From a virus, in IMG/VR virus record IMGVR_UViG_3300035698_009718, positions 1 to 32,631 of that record: DNA of 32,631 bases; one strand, given 5' to 3'. Shown here piece by piece: positions 32,001 through 32,631 of the stretch. Both the position numbers and the translations under genes were made by a program. Position 1 is the first letter of the stretch. Each line of letters starts with the position of its first letter. The notes beneath the pieces were generated by a model. That model was not told the DNA's origin. It searched no databases and saw only the letters and a program-made list of their open reading frames with translations.

Positions 32001-32631
32001 GATATCTTTCTTTCCAGTATTGATAGGTATCCGGGGTATGCAAAGATTGGAGAAGCAAAACGTGGCGAGATGTTTGAAATTCAAGGCTTGACACCAGGGG
32101 ATACATATTATGTAAAGGTTGTTGCGGTATCAAAATTTGGTATAAGCGCTAACTTCACCCCCGCTCCCAAAGTGCAGTTTGACGTTTCTTTGCCCGCTCC
32201 TCCGCCAGATGTGTCTGGGTTGGAGATCGAGGGGCAGGGAAACGATTATGAGTTTGCGGAAAGAGACGTGACATTTGCTTGGAGAGAGAATTCGACCGCC
32301 ACTGGAGTTGGGACGCAACCGTTCGGCGAAGAGCCGCTTGGAGCTGGGCAGGGGTCGCTTGATCCGTACATTAGGGGCTATGTGATTGGGTTCTGGGATA
32401 CAGACGGTGCCACGAGGAGTACACTGAGGACGCTTGAACCACGGTATACATATCCATTCACAGCGAATCAATTTGACGGCGGAGGAACACCATCGCGTAA
32501 TCTTGTTGTGTTTGTGTGGGCGGAAGATAAGTACAATCAGCTTTCTGTAAACCCAGCACGTCTTGATGTATCGAATCCTGTGCCGGACGCTGTAACGAAC
32601 GTTGTGGTTGTCTATACAGACCATAATCCCG
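29052..32631 (+). CDS. Tail tip / central fibre protein gpJ-like (partial, runs off the window)
   Basis: An open frame without stop continues to the window end (at least 1193 residues). An N-terminal region has a hydrophobic stretch (about 75-105, LSLAEWIAIGVTVAAVTTTI) like gpI/gpJ N-termini. An inserted beta domain (about 205-340) has EWQQFEIPLGSF and WTNVRRFRWWQY. Then come the Phage_tail_3-type segment (about 595-640, NPLYCLRDLLVNERYGAG), a long beta region, and fibronectin type III-like units (about 940-1040 with GLTPGDTYYVKVVAVSKFG, and another from about 1050). The protein forms the tail tip and contacts the host receptor. ATG 29052 overlaps the NlpC gene by 26 nt; its SD is weak. The true C-terminus lies beyond the window. 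Confidence 0.85.
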   Translation, partial: MKLTIKQNRFGQSSEIKQIPFLSPFLSDYIPQIYRNEDWDIISSRHGKVSIEDCFKTVLSSHDELLIAPALGDPVTSFFAALSLAEWIAIGVTVAAVTTTIIALSQSQPAFATSETGELDSSPTYGWDGIENTQDVGIPAPIVYGTRYLGGNVLNVYTETVDDDDILHLLIGLCEGEVFSVAGLTVDTDGVANNTILYAEEELADTETTNTLLEILKGFSPVDCTGVDTATGFLVLEAKCNEPAHLLEGVGGDSAIEISSAESIDHSEFEYLGFPGAFSLTSEWQQFEIPLGSFYTPYDAIDWTNVRRFRWWQYKDDTTTEVTIEVRNIQLQFSALGIDTTIGDKILIDGNPLSNYTDTAVSVRLGSNDQTVIPGFEILHSVTDISIELVKDAAWEYQLDGGFSPEQGIDGFSIDFEMPSGCYKTDHDDGRIKDTRVEVEVYYKNLSTGGDWTLAETLIIVAETSSTLRRTVIVSDLSYAQYDVQCLKTTPDSDFYRMSDIYIANIDEHVYEDFRYPNTALCAITMRANEQLSGQLPNAVIQVAGRTVSQPKYMRTGAEVFYEDRYYDAVTSQYKRSSDDAVCVWDGVTWIDRWSANPLYCLRDLLVNERYGAGEFTTSSNMDDDAFHSGAKYCDTLVDDEDGSSDQVFRFTQNIVLDSSSAAPDKFRMMLGSCIGWLLWSNDTVKPVLDKPETAAQLFTMGNIVQGSFSQRWLPIRDRVNTVDIQYYDVNNYNARESLTVEDSDAYGGGDPIRTLELSLPGVVTESEAARIGRQQLNASKSSARVIQFTTAMSALACQSGDVFSFANDVPAWGVLSGRATAGTISTITLDRTLVIPVATTYYVRIQHNDDTIETKEITSVSGTYTAGTAIAIDGTWTTNPANYEVYSVGLVTILTKPFRALEITRKNSYEAEIVGIEYDATVYSIDGISITTPQYSTLPNPQRKPQHVQNLVATMSSTYEVIVYISFEVVAADLEYAFFNHADIFLSSIDRYPGYAKIGEAKRGEMFEIQGLTPGDTYYVKVVAVSKFGISANFTPAPKVQFDVSLPAPPPDVSGLEIEGQGNDYEFAERDVTFAWRENSTATGVGTQPFGEEPLGAGQGSLDPYIRGYVIGFWDTDGATRSTLRTLEPRYTYPFTANQFDGGGTPSRNLVVFVWAEDKYNQLSVNPARLDVSNPVPDAVTNVVVVYTDHNP

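Noticed and set aside
1-32631. tRNA genes, CRISPR arrays, insertion sequences, integrase or attachment sites
   Set aside because: None seen: no cloverleaf-like segments, no regularly spaced repeats and no transposase or integrase motifs in any frame I read.

Overview
The window is the late (packaging and virion assembly) region of a tailed bacteriophage or prophage. Every convincing gene lies on the + strand, packed with ATGA/TAATG overlaps and Shine-Dalgarno (SD) sequences. The order is that of an HK97-type head with a long non-contractile, lambda-like tail: small terminase, large terminase, portal, prohead protease, major capsid protein, head surface proteins, head-tail connectors, tail terminator, tail tube, tail chaperones with a -1 frameshift, tape measure, gpM-like, gpL-like (Fe-S type cysteines), NlpC/P60 (gpK-like) and a gpJ-like tail tip protein that runs off the right edge. 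The gpL/gpK/gpJ tail tip points to a siphovirus and, by inference, a Gram-negative host. The window itself does not identify the host. No integrase, repressor, replication or recognisable endolysin gene is present, so lifestyle cannot be decided.

Region 1 (1-7057): packaging. The P27-type small terminase and the large terminase are separated by about 3.5 kb of small accessory genes: a PD-(D/E)XK nuclease-like protein, a nucleoside deoxyribosyltransferase-like protein, a membrane/lipoprotein-like protein and a tandem paralog pair beginning MSEPNWIR. Small unknown genes follow terL, and the region closes with a good intrinsic terminator at 6996-7036.

Region 2 (7058-16107): head and neck. Portal, an S78-type protease with a long acidic tail, and an HK97-type capsid protein are followed by a series of beta-rich presumed virion surface proteins. 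These include two adjacent 248-residue lectin-like copies, separated by hairpins or terminators. One small gene (13657) appears to be frameshifted. A gp6-like connector and a head-closure protein complete the neck.

Region 3 (16143-21921): an insertion of carbohydrate-modification genes inside the neck operon, between head closure and the gp10-like neck protein. It encodes a two-domain MptE/DUF115-like plus glycosyltransferase-like protein, a sulfotransferase, two family-2-type glycosyltransferases, a small membrane protein, a methyltransferase-LicD-methyltransferase fusion and a TagD-like cytidylyltransferase. Together these look like a mini-pathway that activates, transfers, methylates, sulfates and phospho-decorates a glycan on the virion or host surface. 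This is the most unusual part of the window.

Region 4 (21887-32631): neck completion and tail. It contains a textbook A_AAA_AAC slippery site with a hairpin for gpG/gpGT. Two adjacent tail tip proteins (gpL-like and gpJ-like) each carry an inserted, mutually similar carbohydrate-binding-like beta domain.
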